Shown here piece by piece: positions 1 through 14,269 of a DNA stretch of 64,000 nucleotides; the stretch's first letter is position 1, and each line of letters opens with the position of its first letter. The notes beneath the pieces are model-generated. The model was not told the DNA's origin, made no database searches, and saw nothing but the letters and a program-made list of their open reading frames with translations. Origin of the DNA: Eutrigla gurnardus (lineage: Eukaryota; Chordata; Actinopteri; Perciformes; Triglidae); the NCBI GenBank assembly GCA_963514095.1, contig OY741283.1:1284296-1348295 (forward strand), read 5' to 3'. The position numbers and the translations under genes were made by a program.

Positions 1-474
1 AGCCAGGACTCTTCCTGCAGAACAACCAGCTAACAAAGATCCGAGTCTGTTGAATTTTGAGTATTTAGCAATAAAGATTTCATTCCAGAGACCTGTCACA
101 TAATTATAGCCCATCCAGCTCCTTTAACAAAGCAGTTAAACAAAGAAGTCGACCGCGAGCAGAGGACCTGACCTCCATTCGGGAGGACATCTTGTAAGCC
201 CTCGCAGCAGAGCGCCGTGTAAAAATAGCCGCCTCCTAATTCTTCCAAGTCATCCCACGTCGATCGATGGAGAAGAAGGAAGCGGGGGCGTCACTCGGAC
301 CGGATAACGGTGGTTTTGGTGTTCAGTATCCCAAATAATAGTTTAGTTTGGCCTCCTAAAAATGAAAGTTCTCATACAATAAAACTCAATTACGTTTGTT
401 TTTGATCACAATTACTTTTTTGAATTAAAGTCTGCAGAAGTCCTCATATGGAGCAGGTTGGGATGGATGGGTCC

Positions 475-560
475 GTCAACACAGGACTTTCACTCAGGAG
501 GCCTCTGTTCGTGTCCCATGTGGAAACAAAATATGTCATTTACATCTGGAATTGTTTCAT
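475..560 (-). repeat. Interspersed repeat, GTCTCCTGGGTGAAAGTC family (minus copy)
   Basis: Reverse complement of 475-530 carries the same order of blocks as the copy at 3260-3340: a ccacatgggacacgaac-like block, then ctcctgagtgaaagtcctgt. This shared order over about 50 bases is what defines the family within this window. Confidence 0.55.
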
Positions 561-2869
561 TTTAATTGACGTTAATCACATGTTTAAAACAGGCTAATCT
601 TTTCTTTGGCTTTCTGTCTCCAGGCTCTGATGAGCTTGTTGGTGTTGTTTTATTTGTTTATTAAGAACTCCGGCAGCGACTCAGTAAAACTTACACTTCC
701 TGTGTAATAGTGTAATAGTATATGAATCAAACACAGAAAGAGTAGCAAGAAAGTTTTTGTGGCACTTTTCTTATTTTAATTGAATCAAAGCCATTGTCGG
801 GTTCTACTTCCTGTCAGCAGGGAAAACCGATCCCCTTCTCAAACCCCCGACTTTCAAGACCTTTAAGACCTGACCCCCGTCGACCCCGCATTAATGCTGA
901 TCGTGAAGATTTGCTTTAAAAAGCCTTTTGCAGGTATATGTGGTCACGCTTCCAATTTAGCCCGTTAATACAATGAGCGCATACGAGTGAGTCTTTTAAT
1001 GACGATCCTCGGGGCCGACGGCGTTATAGATTATACGATTTATAAGCGTAGAAGCGTCCGGCCTCGGATTCCGTTGATCTTTGTTCCCGGCGGTAATTGA
1101 GGGCAAGTAAAAGTCATTAATGCCAGACCTCCAACTCACCAGAGTCCAGGCTGGGAGGGAATTAAATCTATTAGCTTTTCATACATAAATTACTGAATCT
1201 TAAGTTCACTTTACGATGTCTTAGTTTGCATTATGTATTTTTTTACGTTTTGATGATAAAGTTAAAGATGATATCACCAGTGAGGTTTCCGACCCACCGA
1301 GCGTTCCCAGAGAACCACCTAGGACCTTTCAAAGACTCGTTGTGACCCCCCTCAGTCTCTAGACCATGCATTGTGGTTTTCCCCCCCGTGTCTCTGGATC
1401 TCCAGAGTGCCACACCGAGGTCTCGACGCCACAAGCCGCCCACATTAGAAAGGAACCGAGAGATGCTTGCCTTCCTTCCCCCCTCTACGGTGGATTAATG
1501 ATTCATTGCTCCGGCTTCTCGCTCTTCTCATCTTACTTGGAGGGGGCGGGGGGCAGTTTAACAAGCGTGCCCCCCCGGCCTTCAGATAGTCCTCACTCAC
1601 ACAGAAATGTGCCACGATGCCACTGTGTGCAGCACAGCTGTGACCCAGTTCAGAGACTTTTCTCACCAGAACAGAGCTCGGCGGGGGGCCGAGGGATCCG
1701 GCAAGGACACCGAGCCCGACGGGCAAACGCTGCTCCCCGAAAACCTCAGTCCTCTCTCCAAACCGCCATGTGTTTACGCACAACAGACAATAATGTAAAC
1801 GCTTCATGAATAAAAAGGGGGCTTTGAAGCAGCGATGTAATAATGTGGGAGTCGTCGTTTACTCACCTGTTCTCCAGGTTGCTGGATCTTTAAACCTGTG
1901 AGATCCCGCTGTTGTCTGTCTGCCCACGATGAAATAATGTTTATGAAATCATGTTGGATGTTTGAAGTTTCTGCCTGTGCAGATTGGATTAGTTGCGACC
2001 AAGCTCAGTTGATCATCTCCTGTTACTTTAAAACACACACATCATCGTTTTTATTACATTTTTGTCGGTGGTTACGATGCCGTGGTGCCGTGATCCGGGA
2101 GGAACATTCTCCTGGATATGTTTTCTGCTCCAGGCAATAACAAACTCATAATCAATACGGTTTGAGTTCACACCACTTACTTGGCTGACAGACACTCGGA
2201 TCAGAATAAATGTGCATCCTGATCTGGTGAAAATATAGATCGTATTCACGCTTGATATCAACTGCGTTTATATTCCTGTCCATCATGAATTACATGTCAT
2301 TTCAGTGGAGAGGGAGCAATCACCTGCAGAGAAAAACAACATGACCTTTACATGGATTTGAAAATAGTCTTTTGTAAGAAACAATATCTCTTTCTGGTTT
2401 TTATGATTATTGCATTGAAACTGAAACAATAAATGAAAATGTGCCAAAGCTTCTTCTAAACATTTGTATAACTTGACCAAACATTGTTAAACCCTTCAGT
2501 TTACATTTTATGACGCCGGCTGATAGCCACCATAATCCTTTACTATCATACCCTCTAAATCAATTAGTTTTTAATTATTTTGCAAGCAGTGAGGGTCTTT
2601 TTTTATTCTCCCGGGTTCACTTTCAGTCTCTCTTTCGGCATGCATACGCTAATTTATGATCTTCAGTGTTCGTGTCTCTGGAATATCTGCAAAATGGACT
2701 TTTATTATCTCATTTTTATTCCCAGTTTTATCTATTCAACCTGCACAATAACCTTCAATCCTTAGCCACCAAGCGACACACAAGTTGTGTCATCGAGTCT
2801 CATTAACAACCTGAATTAAAGTTCAGCTCCACCTGCTTCTTTTTGATGAGGTTTTGATTTGGAAACGCC

Positions 2870-3060
2870 CACTGAGCCATTAGCGGAAAGCAGTGGTTAG
2901 CAAAGCAAGCTAATTAGTAAGGGTATGAATAGTGTGAACGCTAGCATTAGCTCAGTCATTGTTAGCCGTGCTAAGTAATTAACTTAAAGGGTTCGTTGAC
3001 ATTCTCTGAAGTGGGGCTCTTTTTCTGTCAACGGAGTCCGGTGGCTTTGATATCGGCTTT
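2870..3060 (+). repeat. Probable interspersed repeat rich in gctagc/ttagct
   Basis: Contains gtggttagcaaagcaagcta, gctagcattagctcag and gttagccgtgctaag, followed by aaagggttcgttgacattctctgaagtgg. Similar tagc-rich DNA recurs at 10780-11160 and 62710-62740. I recall this as a common fish repeat type, class unknown. Confidence 0.4.
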
Positions 3061-3119
3061 GGTTCCTCATCATTTCTACGCATTTTTAACTTTTCGTGTT
3101 TCATTAGATGTAGGTTGAA

Positions 3120-3400
3120 TTTTGCCAGTTTAAACACGTGCTTAACGTTATGAATTCAAACTAAATTTCTTGGCTATGTTTCAAAAAGGATGATGATTTA
3201 GGCTAAATTATTACGTTAAGGGTTACGTAACTTAAGTCACGCACATCAAGTCGTCAACGGCTGACTTTTGGTTTCACACGGGACACAAACACTGGTCTCC
3301 TGGGTGAAAGTCGTGTGTCTGTTTGAGCCAGTCGAAACACCTCCACCTTACGAAGACTTTCTCGCTCTTCGTACCACGTCACGTGACTTTTCACAGCACA
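3120..3400 (+). repeat. Interspersed repeat, GTCTCCTGGGTGAAAGTC family (plus copy)
   Basis: Blocks in order: gttacgtaacttaagtca, gacttttggtttcacacggg, gtctcctgggtgaaagtc (3295-3312), gtgtctgtttgagcc, then actttctcgctcttcg. The same order is found at 13400-13510. Confidence 0.6.
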
Positions 3401-5839
3401 TTATATGGTTGGGCCATGAAATGATACGCAAAAAAAGTACAAAAAAATGCGTGCTTACATGCAGAATTGGCTAAAGTAATCAAGTCCTGCGTGACCAAAT
3501 ATGGTCACTTCCATTCACTGGTTGCAAAATTACAAAAGATCCAAAATACGTAACCCGAGACAAACCCGTAGAAATATAATGAGGTACATCGTGAAGGTGA
3601 GAGGGACCCGGGGCGACGCAGCAGAGCAAACTGCTAACAGCTAACACCCTGACATAGCAGCGGCCTGTCACTCAAAGTGGCCTCGCCCTCCATCATATCT
3701 ATGTATTTTGCAGTTTTACATGACTTATTTGGCAGCAAGCACCCAGTGGCCATTTGAAGACCTGCAGTTCTTAATTCCCTTTAATAATGAAGCACTGAGG
3801 GGTTGTTTTTTTTCCCTTTCTGTATCCATCAGCACTGTTAGCTCAGCTGAACCCTGCTGATAGACCTGTTTATGTGGTTGTCACTCGTCGCCAGCCCACC
3901 TGGGAACGATGCCATCAACATGGGATGTCCCGCGTTAGCCTTCTTGTTCAATCACCGCTCTTGGCCGGCGTTCCCGTTGCCCCCGTGGCATTTTGATTGA
4001 ATGTTTTCTATTCACACACAGAGCTCCCCTTCTAATGGCCCCTTTCATGTGACAGTGATCTATATGCAGGTAATTACAATTGGCCATGATGGATAGCGCT
4101 GTCTGATTTACCATGATTATCCCCAGATTAAACATGTTTCAGAAAAACACCCAAAATGTCAAAAACTATTACAAGGTCACGGGAGGAGCCGGCTGCAGCA
4201 GTGCTTCACATTCTTATTTATTTGAGATGATACGACGGCGGCGCTAACCACCGAGTGTACGAACTTTAAAGTTAAAAAAGTGTGTTGGAGTCTGGATGTC
4301 TGCAGCGCTGTGAAATCAGAAACCGTGTGGGTCTTGTTTATGATGATTAAATCTCTCAGCATGGTTGTCACTCTGCGGAGTGTGAAAACACACTCACTTG
4401 ATGTTCAGACAGACAGGTTTCACAGACCCGCGCCTGACTGACTGAAACCTGCCAGAACGGCGACAGCTGCTTCGCAGACCCGATGATGAAGCCGGCGGCT
4501 CTTTCTTTGCCGAGGAAACGGAAATGTAAAAAAACCCCCAAAAAAACAGGGATAAAATATTCCTGGACGCCCTTTTCTGTTCGTTATTCAATCATCTTGT
4601 TGGCACGTACCTCCGCAGCGTTTTATTTTTGTTTGTTTGAAGTTCCTGTGAGGACCCGAGAGGCATCTATTACTGTCGTCGTGAGTAACAATCTGTTCTA
4701 AATTGACCTCCCTTGTTAACTAAAGGTTATGTAGAAGATAAAAATGGAAAAAAGAAATATGTTCAAGGTTGTTGGTGAAAGCTTGGCTGGGCCGGCGCCA
4801 AAAGAGTCTCCTGAAGCGAGAGGACAGTCGGCCAGGAAGACGAGGCCTTAAAGTCTAATTGGTCTGATTAGAGGGAGTCCTACGCCAGCACTTCTGATTA
4901 AGTGGAGTGATGGAGGTGACGAAGGCCGACTGGCAGGTGGCGCTGGACCGTTAAGTGGGCGAAATGAAAACGGACCTCCATCCGAGCCCGGAGTGAACTG
5001 TCTTATATTTCAACGAGACGGGACATCACTCATCCTCGTAGACCGACACTTTTCTGCTTCTTCTTCCTCCTCGTTCTTCTTCATTCTTTTCCCCTGACTG
5101 TGTTTACGCTGCCGGACCCGGTACCTTTTTTCTGCAATATGCACTATTCAATATTTGCACTTAGATGTATAATAAGGAAATTCGATTTTAATATATTTTT
5201 TTCCTGTGGCGACGCACCAACAAGTTTAAAATTCAGTTTAAAAACAATAACCGGGAAAAGGAGAAAGCAAAGACGGCGTGTAGCTCTGCAGGCCGGCTGT
5301 GCTGTAACTCAGTTTAAAGATAAAACTCGCTTTTTTCTTTTACCTTCCAGTTCTGGTGACGTACGGCTGCTTTGTGTGCTCCAGATGTGACAGATGTGCC
5401 CCAGCGTATTCAGACATGTCTCGAAACTCAACGCAACACTTGACTAACACAAAGTATTAAAGAAAGTAAATGCAGATACGTGCACATGGGCGTATTTCTG
5501 CTGAAGGCTCACGCCTGGAGGTCTGTCAGTCTTCTTGGTGTCATTCTGGGACGCTCGGTAAGAAAAAGGAGGAGGCGTCGCACGCCTGGAAGAAGCTGAT
5601 ATGATTCTGTATTAATGCTAATCTTCACACCTAACTGCTTTAACGTGGATACATCGGTACAGACGAGTGGGAACGACACGCCGCAGCAGCAACAATGAAC
5701 ATTTAGTAAAGTCACACACAGATCGAAAACAACACTTTTTTGCATCTGGTGGTTTTTCTCATCTGGAGATACGTCACATCTGAAAACTTTAAGCTTCTTA
5801 TTTACCTCCGAGATGTTGTGGAGGAGATGTACCACACAA

Positions 5840-5900
5840 TGGAAATATCAAGTAAAGTACAAGTACCTCAAATGTGTACTTAAGTAGAGTAAGAAGAGTC
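5840..5900 (+). repeat. Fragment of acttaagtac-type fish repeat
   Basis: agtaaagtacaagtacctca, then aatgtgtacttaagtagagt, matching a very common teleost repeat end that I recall as 'acctcaaa..gtacttaagtac'. Only about 50 bases remain; the superfamily is uncertain. Confidence 0.45.
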
Positions 5901-6904
5901 ATCGTGGAAGCGTCCTCCGATTCCCATTTGTTAGTTCGTTGTTCCGGATGTTAGCACTGTTAGCAGCAAGCCGCCGGCTCAGCCTTCACCATATTGACAG
6001 CTGTAGAAATGCTCCCAATCTTGTGTTTTGCACCTTTTAAAGATAAGTGTGTATGAGGCTCACTATATACTCGATATCACAAAAACCGAGATCCACTTCT
6101 CCGCTGCTCTGCAGCCCCGAGGCCGGACACAATATCTCTGAATGAAGTCAAAGCGATGACTGGGATCATGTTTGGGCTGAGCTTCAGACGCTTCCTCTCC
6201 TTCTTTAACAAACACCGACCACTAACCAGGTGAGGAAGGAAGAGATTCCTCCTCTCATAATACACGTCAAGCCCTTATTGCCTCTGGGTTATTAAAAGAA
6301 AATGTTATATTGGCGGTTCAAGCGCTCAGCCTTATTGCTTTCTGTGGAGACTCACAGTGATCGCTTGTATCGGAGGACTTTCTTTGGACCTCTGTTCGGG
6401 GTTGCATGCAACGCTCAGGTTGCCGGAGCAAAGGTCATCCAGAGTCTCCGGGTGTTTCTGCACCATGACTTTATTCTGCTTAATTCGTTTTTTTACGATA
6501 ACTTCTAGAAGTCAGGCTTCGCAGCAACACAATAATGCAATACCAGCGGATTTTCCTTTTTCCCCAGCAGCCGAGTAAAAGACCATCGATTCATTGGAAT
6601 TCTGTCATTTTTTTCTTCTTCTTTCACCGGCAATGTGTGTGTTTACAAAAAAAAAACCCTTCGGCATCTATTTCATCCTTAATAAAGCAGCAGGTTGCTC
6701 TCAGTCTCTGCCCAGTGACAGTTTTCCAAAGCTGTGACATTTATTTCCAAATGGTAATGGATTCAGAGGAAGCTGTTAGTAGAGCAGCTACAATTTAACA
6801 ACTCTCCTCTCGGGGGTGGGGGAGGGATCAAGCCCTGGAAGCAGAGACAAGACGCCTTTTTTTTGTTTCCTCACCCGAGATGGAGGGGGGAAAGATGGTG
6901 GCTT

Positions 6905-6908
<4 letters not shown>

Positions 6909-6970
<62 letters not shown>
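6909..6970 (+). repeat. (CA)31 microsatellite
   Basis: Uninterrupted dinucleotide run. It inflates a 167-codon + frame with a (TH)n run, which is not a gene. Confidence 0.97.
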
Positions 6971-6972
<2 letters not shown>

Positions 6973-8496
6973 GGGATACTGTCGAGGCCGTTATTGATTG
7001 GATGCCACTGACAGAATGGACTTTGTCACAGGCAGTACTCTCCACTCAGGCTGCAGGCTGTTTACTGGTGCGTCGTACCTGCAAAGTCGAGGCATCGACA
7101 CCAGAACACCAACAACAACAGCGATGCGAGGGAGCGGCAGGCAGCAGTAATCCTCTGCAGATACTGTCAGGCCTGCTGAACAGAAATAATGGCATCACAT
7201 CCAGCTCGCCGACGACACGCCGTTGTCACTCACGATTAGCGGCTCGCGAACACGCGGCCGTCACAATTATGACACGCTTAAGGGGAACAAATGAAGCGAT
7301 GATTGGCCACATAATGTGACCTCCGTTTGGGTTCATTGGTGTCCTCGCAGTCCGTCTTCTACTCCAACAGCTGAAGGTTATCACTTATCAGGAATCAGGC
7401 AGCTGTAAGGAATACACATCGACGACTGCCAGCGAGAAAAGAGCGATCCGAGGCGTCTCTTCCTCTCTCTCTCGGAAAAACAAACAAATCTCCCCGGCAT
7501 GCAATTTGAAGTCGGGCTGCAGCTGAGGTGAAATGAGTTTAGCACCACAATCTTAGCTAAACAAGACAAATGCACTGTTTTCTAGAGTTTACAACCTGTA
7601 ATCTAGTCCCCCCCCCCTTCCAATCATTACTGTGGCACAAGTGATGAAGCTCTCTCAGTTGTAAGGCCTCTGGCATGTTTCATTACCCTTCATTTTCTCT
7701 CACAATCATGCAAACCAGCATGGTGATGAGGCACAATCGTGACAAGAAGTCTCTCCTTCTCTACAATAATAACCCTTTTTTTCATGGCTGGTTGATTTGT
7801 TGCGTAGAGCAGAAATATTTGCTGCAACCTCCCTTCTTTTAAACTGCACTCCACCGACTCTCACGGCCAGATGTCTTCTCACAAACACCGGCGACGGTCT
7901 GCTTTACTCCAAAGTCGTAGATCGCCTCTGAGGAAATCCCTCCTTCCCTCCCTGTAACATCTTCATGCTAAAAGTTTTAATTTCCCCCGACCCTCGTTTG
8001 CATTCTTTAGGAATTCATTACATATTATTTAAAAGTGCAACTCATCCAGTCACTCAGGTCTAAATTAGGAGAGTATATTTTAATCCCCTCCTCTGCATGA
8101 CGGAGCAGTGAGGTGTGTCCAACAGAGACAGATTACGGGAATCAGTGCTCCACCAAGAAGTCTCTCTGGCTGCTCAGCTTTACTGAGTTTCATGAAAAGA
8201 TAGAGATGTGCTTCTGCTGCTTTCTTTTTATTTATCCGGTCGGATGGCATCTTCAGATACGCTTTTATTCCTTTAATTCAGTCCGTCCACGTCATAACAA
8301 AACCAGTTAACCATGACAAGCTGATACATTTAAAGATTGTTGTTTTCAAAAAGAAAAATAACGCACAGTCGGCAAGTCTGAAAAAAACATTGTGATAAAT
8401 CCTTGAACATTTTACATCAAAGTCATCGCAATTATAAAATAATATTCTATTTGTTTTACTGAACACCTCCGAAAGTGGGACAGGTGTAAAATCTGG

Positions 8497-8720
8497 CTAA
8501 CACTGCAAAAAATGGAAAATCTTACCAAGTAGTTTTTGTGTAATTACTAGTCAAACATCTCAATGAGAAAAGAGAGACTTGCTTTTAGACAATGATCTTG
8601 GAATATCTTGTTAAATAAAAAACTTCCTAAACAGTCAAATCTTTTATCTTGAAAGGTTTAAATATTACATATTATATCAAGCAATGTAAAGCAAAAGCAT
8701 CTTGTATTCATTGTTTTTCT
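8497..8720 (+). repeat. MITE-like repeat fragment starting cactgcaaaaa
   Basis: Starts aacactgcaaaaaatggaaa, then tcttaccaagtag, ttactagtcaaacatctc and tcttgaaaggttt. The 'cactgcaaaaa..atcttaccaagt..ctagtcaaa' order is a common animal non-autonomous DNA-transposon pattern (from memory). The expected terminal inverted repeat (tttttgcagtg) is not found at the 3' side, so the copy is truncated. Confidence 0.5.
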
Positions 8721-10739
8721 TTGTGACTCTTTTTTATAAGAAGACAGCAGCAGGCCTTGACCAGGACACAAATAAATAAATCGGCCTTGGCATTTTGGTC
8801 CACAATCCATCACACAAAGCTCATCTTCATGCTCAACTGTGTATCAGCTGACCGACTGTAAACACTTGGGGCATGTAATGAGAAAAGGTTATGGGAGATT
8901 AAGGGAGGAAGTGATGTTTCAACATTATAAAGGCTGGAGTTTGGAGTTTTTAAAGCCTCACGTTAGCTCCTTGCTTCTGTGTGATGCTCACTTCCTGCTG
9001 GCTACAAACCATACCAACCAGAACCTTTGTGATTAATAATCATGCAACCTTATTTATTTACCTTCACTGGAATGCTTATTATGAGATACCACAACGATGG
9101 GAAATAGATACAGATTAATTTATTGAATCATTCATTAAGCCCGTGAATGTCGGCGTGGCGGCGTTCGCCGGCGGAGCCCGTCTAATGAGGATGTCTCCTG
9201 TCTGTGCGATCAATGCACTTCTTAATTTGCTCTGTCATCAATCATTTTGCTAATAATCGTCAAACGAGTCTTTGCTCTCTACTCGGCAGGACTGATGCAG
9301 ACAGACAGGCACGTTCCTCCGTCATTATCATCATCATCTGCTCAGAACAAAAACCCAACGGCGGGCCGGTCTACCAGTTTTATGGGCCGTTGACCAAAAA
9401 AAGACAGTTGTGACGTCTGAAAGCGTCGGTGCATCGAGAAAGTTGCCGGTCTGCCAGATGGCCGGTCCAACGCGGACGGCAGCGTGGTTTGTTTAGATTA
9501 ACACTGGAAATGGAATAACCAGCTGGTCCAGAAAGGCTTGGCAGGCACGAGTCCAGCGCATTGTTTGATTTTCAAAGTCAAGCGTCTCGTCGGTGGATGT
9601 GGGGCTCAACCGAAGCCCCCCCGACCTTCTCAGCGGTCTGTTTGTGATTCTTTGCTTTTCCGTGTTTTCTGATGGTTTCATCGGACCGTGACCTTCACTA
9701 CACGCAGCACTGCTGCTGATGGTTTTTTCAGCCGAGTGTGAAGCAGTCTCAAGTGTGACGCCCTACCTAGCGCTCGGATCGTCTCGGGCCCAAAGGTCGG
9801 ACTGGAAGGCGGAGAGAGAAAAGTGCACCATCACGGAGAGGTGTCATTTTGTTTAAAAAAACAGGGATAAAAGTGAGAGTCTCTCCTGGAAGACACTCGG
9901 TTGAAGTCTCGAGAATGAAAACGAGGAGGTCGAACACGGACTCGTTCTCACCTCCACACGGCCGACCAATCACAGCGTGAAGTGCTTGTGAATAACACAT
10001 TGTTGGTTTCTACAATTAACAGAAATGATAGTGTTTCTTTAGCTATTTGAACATCTGACAAGCGGTTCTGATGGAGCACACTGATGGTTCCTTCAGACCT
10101 TTATCACCTTGGCTGCATCCAGTGAAAGACATAGTATCTATATAGTGTATTAAGTCAAATAAGCAACATTTGTGGGGAAAATATATATATATAAAAGGTT
10201 AACATACATGTTGGCATAGCAGGTGTACCAGCTGCATAAAGTGCAGAAAAACAGGACAACAAATCAGATATCTCCTGATTTACATAATATTTGGTAAATA
10301 ATTAATCTGATCATCGGGATCTTTTCCACATGGGAATGAAAGTATCCGAAGACAGGTGAGGCAGTCGAGTTGAACAAGCTCAGTCCACTTCACCCATTAT
10401 TTATGAAAAGTAATATTTTTTGCTCTGCCTCGAGAGACTCTTGCAATTAATATATAATATTCTGCAAGTAAAATTGTCAGTCTCAAACCCGTTTTGTCCT
10501 CTCCAGATAGATAGATGTTGGAACTGGGAATACTTGTGCATATTGCATGGAGGGAGCCGTCCCAGACATTAAAAAAAAAAGGTTTTAAGGCTTCAATATT
10601 GAATCAATTTAAAAACATAAATGAACCAACAATTGTAGAATACTATTCAAACTCAAAATATTACTATGAAATGTTAGCATGTTGTTTTACTGGATATCAT
10701 TTCTAGAAATAAATTCAAAAATCGGCATGTCACTGCCCT

Positions 10740-11170
10740 CTCACCTTTCAGCCAATCCCACGCCCCCCTGTATACGCTAGCAAGCTACCACATTTAGCCA
10801 GTTAGCTTAGCTCCCATTAGCTAGTGCAGCAACATAGCCAAAGTAACTATGAATCAACCAACAGCAGGTTTTGGATTTAAACTTACAACATGACACAAAT
10901 ACAGTAAGTAACCTACTTAACTTTTAAGCATTAGCTTAACAAGACTGTTACCTTCCTAGCAGGCTAACTAGCTAGCCCGGTTTGTGGGCTATTCAGCATC
11001 AAAGTGAAGAGCTAGTATTAGCAGTTAGCTAGCTCCTTTTGGCTAGAGCTATAAAGTAATTTTCTGGGGAACATATTCAGAACAAAAAACACAGCTAACC
11101 TTTTCTTCAGTTTGATATTGAACCGATCTCGCCTAGCTAGTTTGCCAACTAGCTAATTATATGCGTAGTC
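10740..11170. repeat. Probable interspersed repeat rich in gctagc
   Basis: Dense in gctagcaagctac, ttagctagt, aggctaactagctagccc, gcagttagctagctcc and gcctagctagtttgcc. The excess of CTAG-centred words marks it off from neighbouring DNA. Limits are approximate and the class is unknown. Confidence 0.4.
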
Positions 11171-13189
11171 CTGTTCAAGGCGCGGTGAAATTAACATTTT
11201 TGTTGTAACTGTTGTCACTTTTACACAAACTTTTACACAAACTTTTAACAATGAAACACTTGGTTCTAGTTCTTGGTTCCACCCAAACATTTCCAAAAGT
11301 TCTTACTATCAGAGACGTAGAAGAATCTAGCAATCATCTTACTGGCAGAATTTCAGCCATCAACTGAGTAACTCGTCTCAGACTTATTGGAAAAAAGCCA
11401 TACCTTTGGCAATGGATCGGAGTTTTGGAAAATGATCAAATCCTTTGGAGAGAGAAAAATACAACCCTGCATCATTTATCCCTAAAATCTGTTTTCATTT
11501 CAAACAAATCAAATATGTGCGAAGCTGTTAATCATCATTTAATTTGGTTGTACCTGAAATGTTGCCTCTTCATCCACTGGTTCTTTACCAAATATTTTCC
11601 ATTTTCTTTCATATCAGCAAGCCGAGGTGAGGTAAACCGGTCAATTTAAACCCCGAAAAATATAAAAGGTGAATTATAATTTTGACCCTTCCCCTAAAAT
11701 ACACGATTTGCATTTTTCTTAGATGTGTCTAAAGCATTTAATCCAGTAAATTGTGGTATCTTTTTGGAAAAACAGCTATAAAAAGAAATGTAAATGATGT
11801 ACTAAATCATCACAGCTAGCCCAAAACTCATTTTTATCCTCTCAGTAAAATGAAAAAAGGTGAGAGCTCGGCGACGACACCACTGTCAAGAAAAGAGAAG
11901 TTATGAAATTAATAGTGGCACGGAGTAAAGGTGTTTCTACACAATTTATACAAGGTTATTTATGTTATAGTTTCCTTATTATTTAACATTTATTAAACCT
12001 TTTATGTTCCAAAATGCAGCCCTCACTTATCATCCTCTTTGTCTGCCACTCGTATCCCTTTAATCTCTCCAGCGCCATCGGACGCTTTATATGCTGATAA
12101 CTTCAAAAAGGTAGAATATCTCTGGAGGACTTTCGTGCTCGATGTAAAGTCAAGATTGTTATGGGACCACTTTTGAAGTCAAGAGGCACAGTATGGAATA
12201 TCAGACAGCCGACAAGGTCGACGGGATGTGAGGCGGTCGTGGTCCTTTTAGTGATACACGGCCGTGTGTTAAGATTCACTTGAGCTTTTTGAAACATGTC
12301 GAGACTTCCTGGCTCATTAACAAAGGCGACAGAGCGGGGGACCCTTGAACGGGGCCGGTGTCAGAGGAGAGCAATTCCCCTCTGCCGCCAGAACTGGGGC
12401 AGACATTTTGGTTGGTGCTCTGAGCAAAGCCAAATCAAGACCCACATAAAAATCTCTGATTGAAAAGACCAAAATATAGACCAGCTAGTTACTGAGTGAG
12501 AGAATGTGGGGCAAACATCTGTGATACCAATCAACGTGACGATTACAAAGGCGAGTGCTTTCGAGAGCCTTTTTCCACGGTGGCGAACAAAAGAGCGTTC
12601 TTTATTTCATTCTTACGTCAAAACACCGTCTCATTATTCTCCAGCTAGTGTCGACCACGTCGTTACCTGTCAGAGCTTCTTTTTTTTGTTGCTGAGGTCA
12701 GCTTCGTGCACTCGGAGCTGTTAAACGCTAATGGACAATCGCTCTTCCCTTTGTGCTCAACACGCCATCTGATGTGTCATCTTGACTGACAGAGGAACGG
12801 AGGGCCAATTTGCAAATGCTGACTTCCAGAGCATCCAGTGTGGAAAGACATTCATCAAAAAAAAAAAAAAAAGGGCTCGGTGCCCTTTTTTTCTTGTCTC
12901 CTTGTCATATTATCTGTACGGTGCTGTCAGGGCAAAGGAGGGGGGGGGCGGCGCCGAGTTGATCACACTTTATTTCTAAAGGCCCGTGCTGGTAGGGCGC
13001 ATGACTGCCGTAAAAGAACGGGCTCGGCAATTAATGTCCGCTTCCTTTTCCTGTCTGGGATGTGAAATGAGTCGCGAGAGATAAAAGTACAACTAAAGTC
13101 CAGAAGTAAAAAGTATAAATCAGCCAGGAATCATTAAAGAAATTACTTTTTGGCCTCCGTCTGTAATAAACCAGCTACCCTGAACAAAA

Positions 13190-13515
13190 CGTTGGCATCG
13201 TATGTTTCTGGAAACCGCTGATTGAATAACGACGTTCCTGATGAAGAAATGTCGCGTTCGGTTAACGTTGTGAAACTACGTGCTTGAGATCATCGTTTGT
13301 GTTAAAACTATGACACAGTAACTAGTATATTAAATTACGGAAATAGAGGATTTTCTTGTGTAACAACGTTGCATAACGATCGTAATAATCGTAACATGGA
13401 CAGCGGTCTCCTGGGTGAAAGTCCTGTGTTTGTTTGACCCATCCATCCACCTTTCTCTGACCTGCTTCAGTGTACTTTCTCGCTCGTTATACTTGTTATA
13501 ATACAAAGTTTTCAA
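13190..13515 (+). repeat. Interspersed repeat, GTCTCCTGGGTGAAAGTC family (plus copy)
   Basis: Core gtctcctgggtgaaagtc at 13406-13423, then ctgtgtttgtttgacc and, about 50 bases on, actttctcgctcgtt. The last block matches the copy at 3120-3400, so the shared unit extends well beyond the core. The 5' limit is approximate. Confidence 0.58.
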
Positions 13516-14269
13516 GCTTTTCTGAGCTTTTAACAACATCTCGTTAGCAAATGAAACCTGCCCATCAAGGTGTGGAGCGTCGGTCATGTGATAATGGGGG
13601 TCAAACATCATCTTTGCCTTCAGATATGACAGTTTCATACCCGTCATGTGTGTTGAAACGCCTTTAACAGTCAACCTGCTTGAGGACCAGCAAGCCTAAA
13701 CGGGTTCATCATCACAATATTCAGAATTATAGTGCAGATAATAAAGTTTCCAAAGATACAGATGGATAAAAATGTCAACCTTAAAATGTCAGGCTCATTA
13801 TTAATTTTTACATTTTTGAGGGGAAATGTGTCTGAAATGAGGCAGAAGACATCTAGAACATGAAAGGTAAGCCTTAAAAACAGAAAGTTGAACATTAAAG
13901 AGCTGAAACAAGAGAAAACCTCAAAAAAAGTGAAGTAGTGATGAAACATCTCATGTTCGAGGACAATGATAGCAAAGTATTTGAAAGTCAATTTGATATG
14001 GTTTTTCTTTTTTCTGTCAAATGTCCAGACTGGGATGTTTTAATGTGCTTCACACTTTCACCATCTGGTCCAAACAGGTTTCACCAGATTCACTCACATT
14101 TGTAAATACGATTAAAATTCCATTAGAACGAACTTGAATGCTGTGTGAAGATGGAGTGTTGCATTATTGAAGTATGCGATAAATTACCTGATCTATAAAT
14201 TAAATTAATGTTGATGTCGGATGAAACAAGAGGACGTGTTTAATGTGCGAATCGAATTCTGCAGTCGAA

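Noticed and set aside
6816..7319. 167-codon + frame with (TH)n run
   Set aside because: Created by the (CA)n microsatellite at 6909-6970; no protein similarity.
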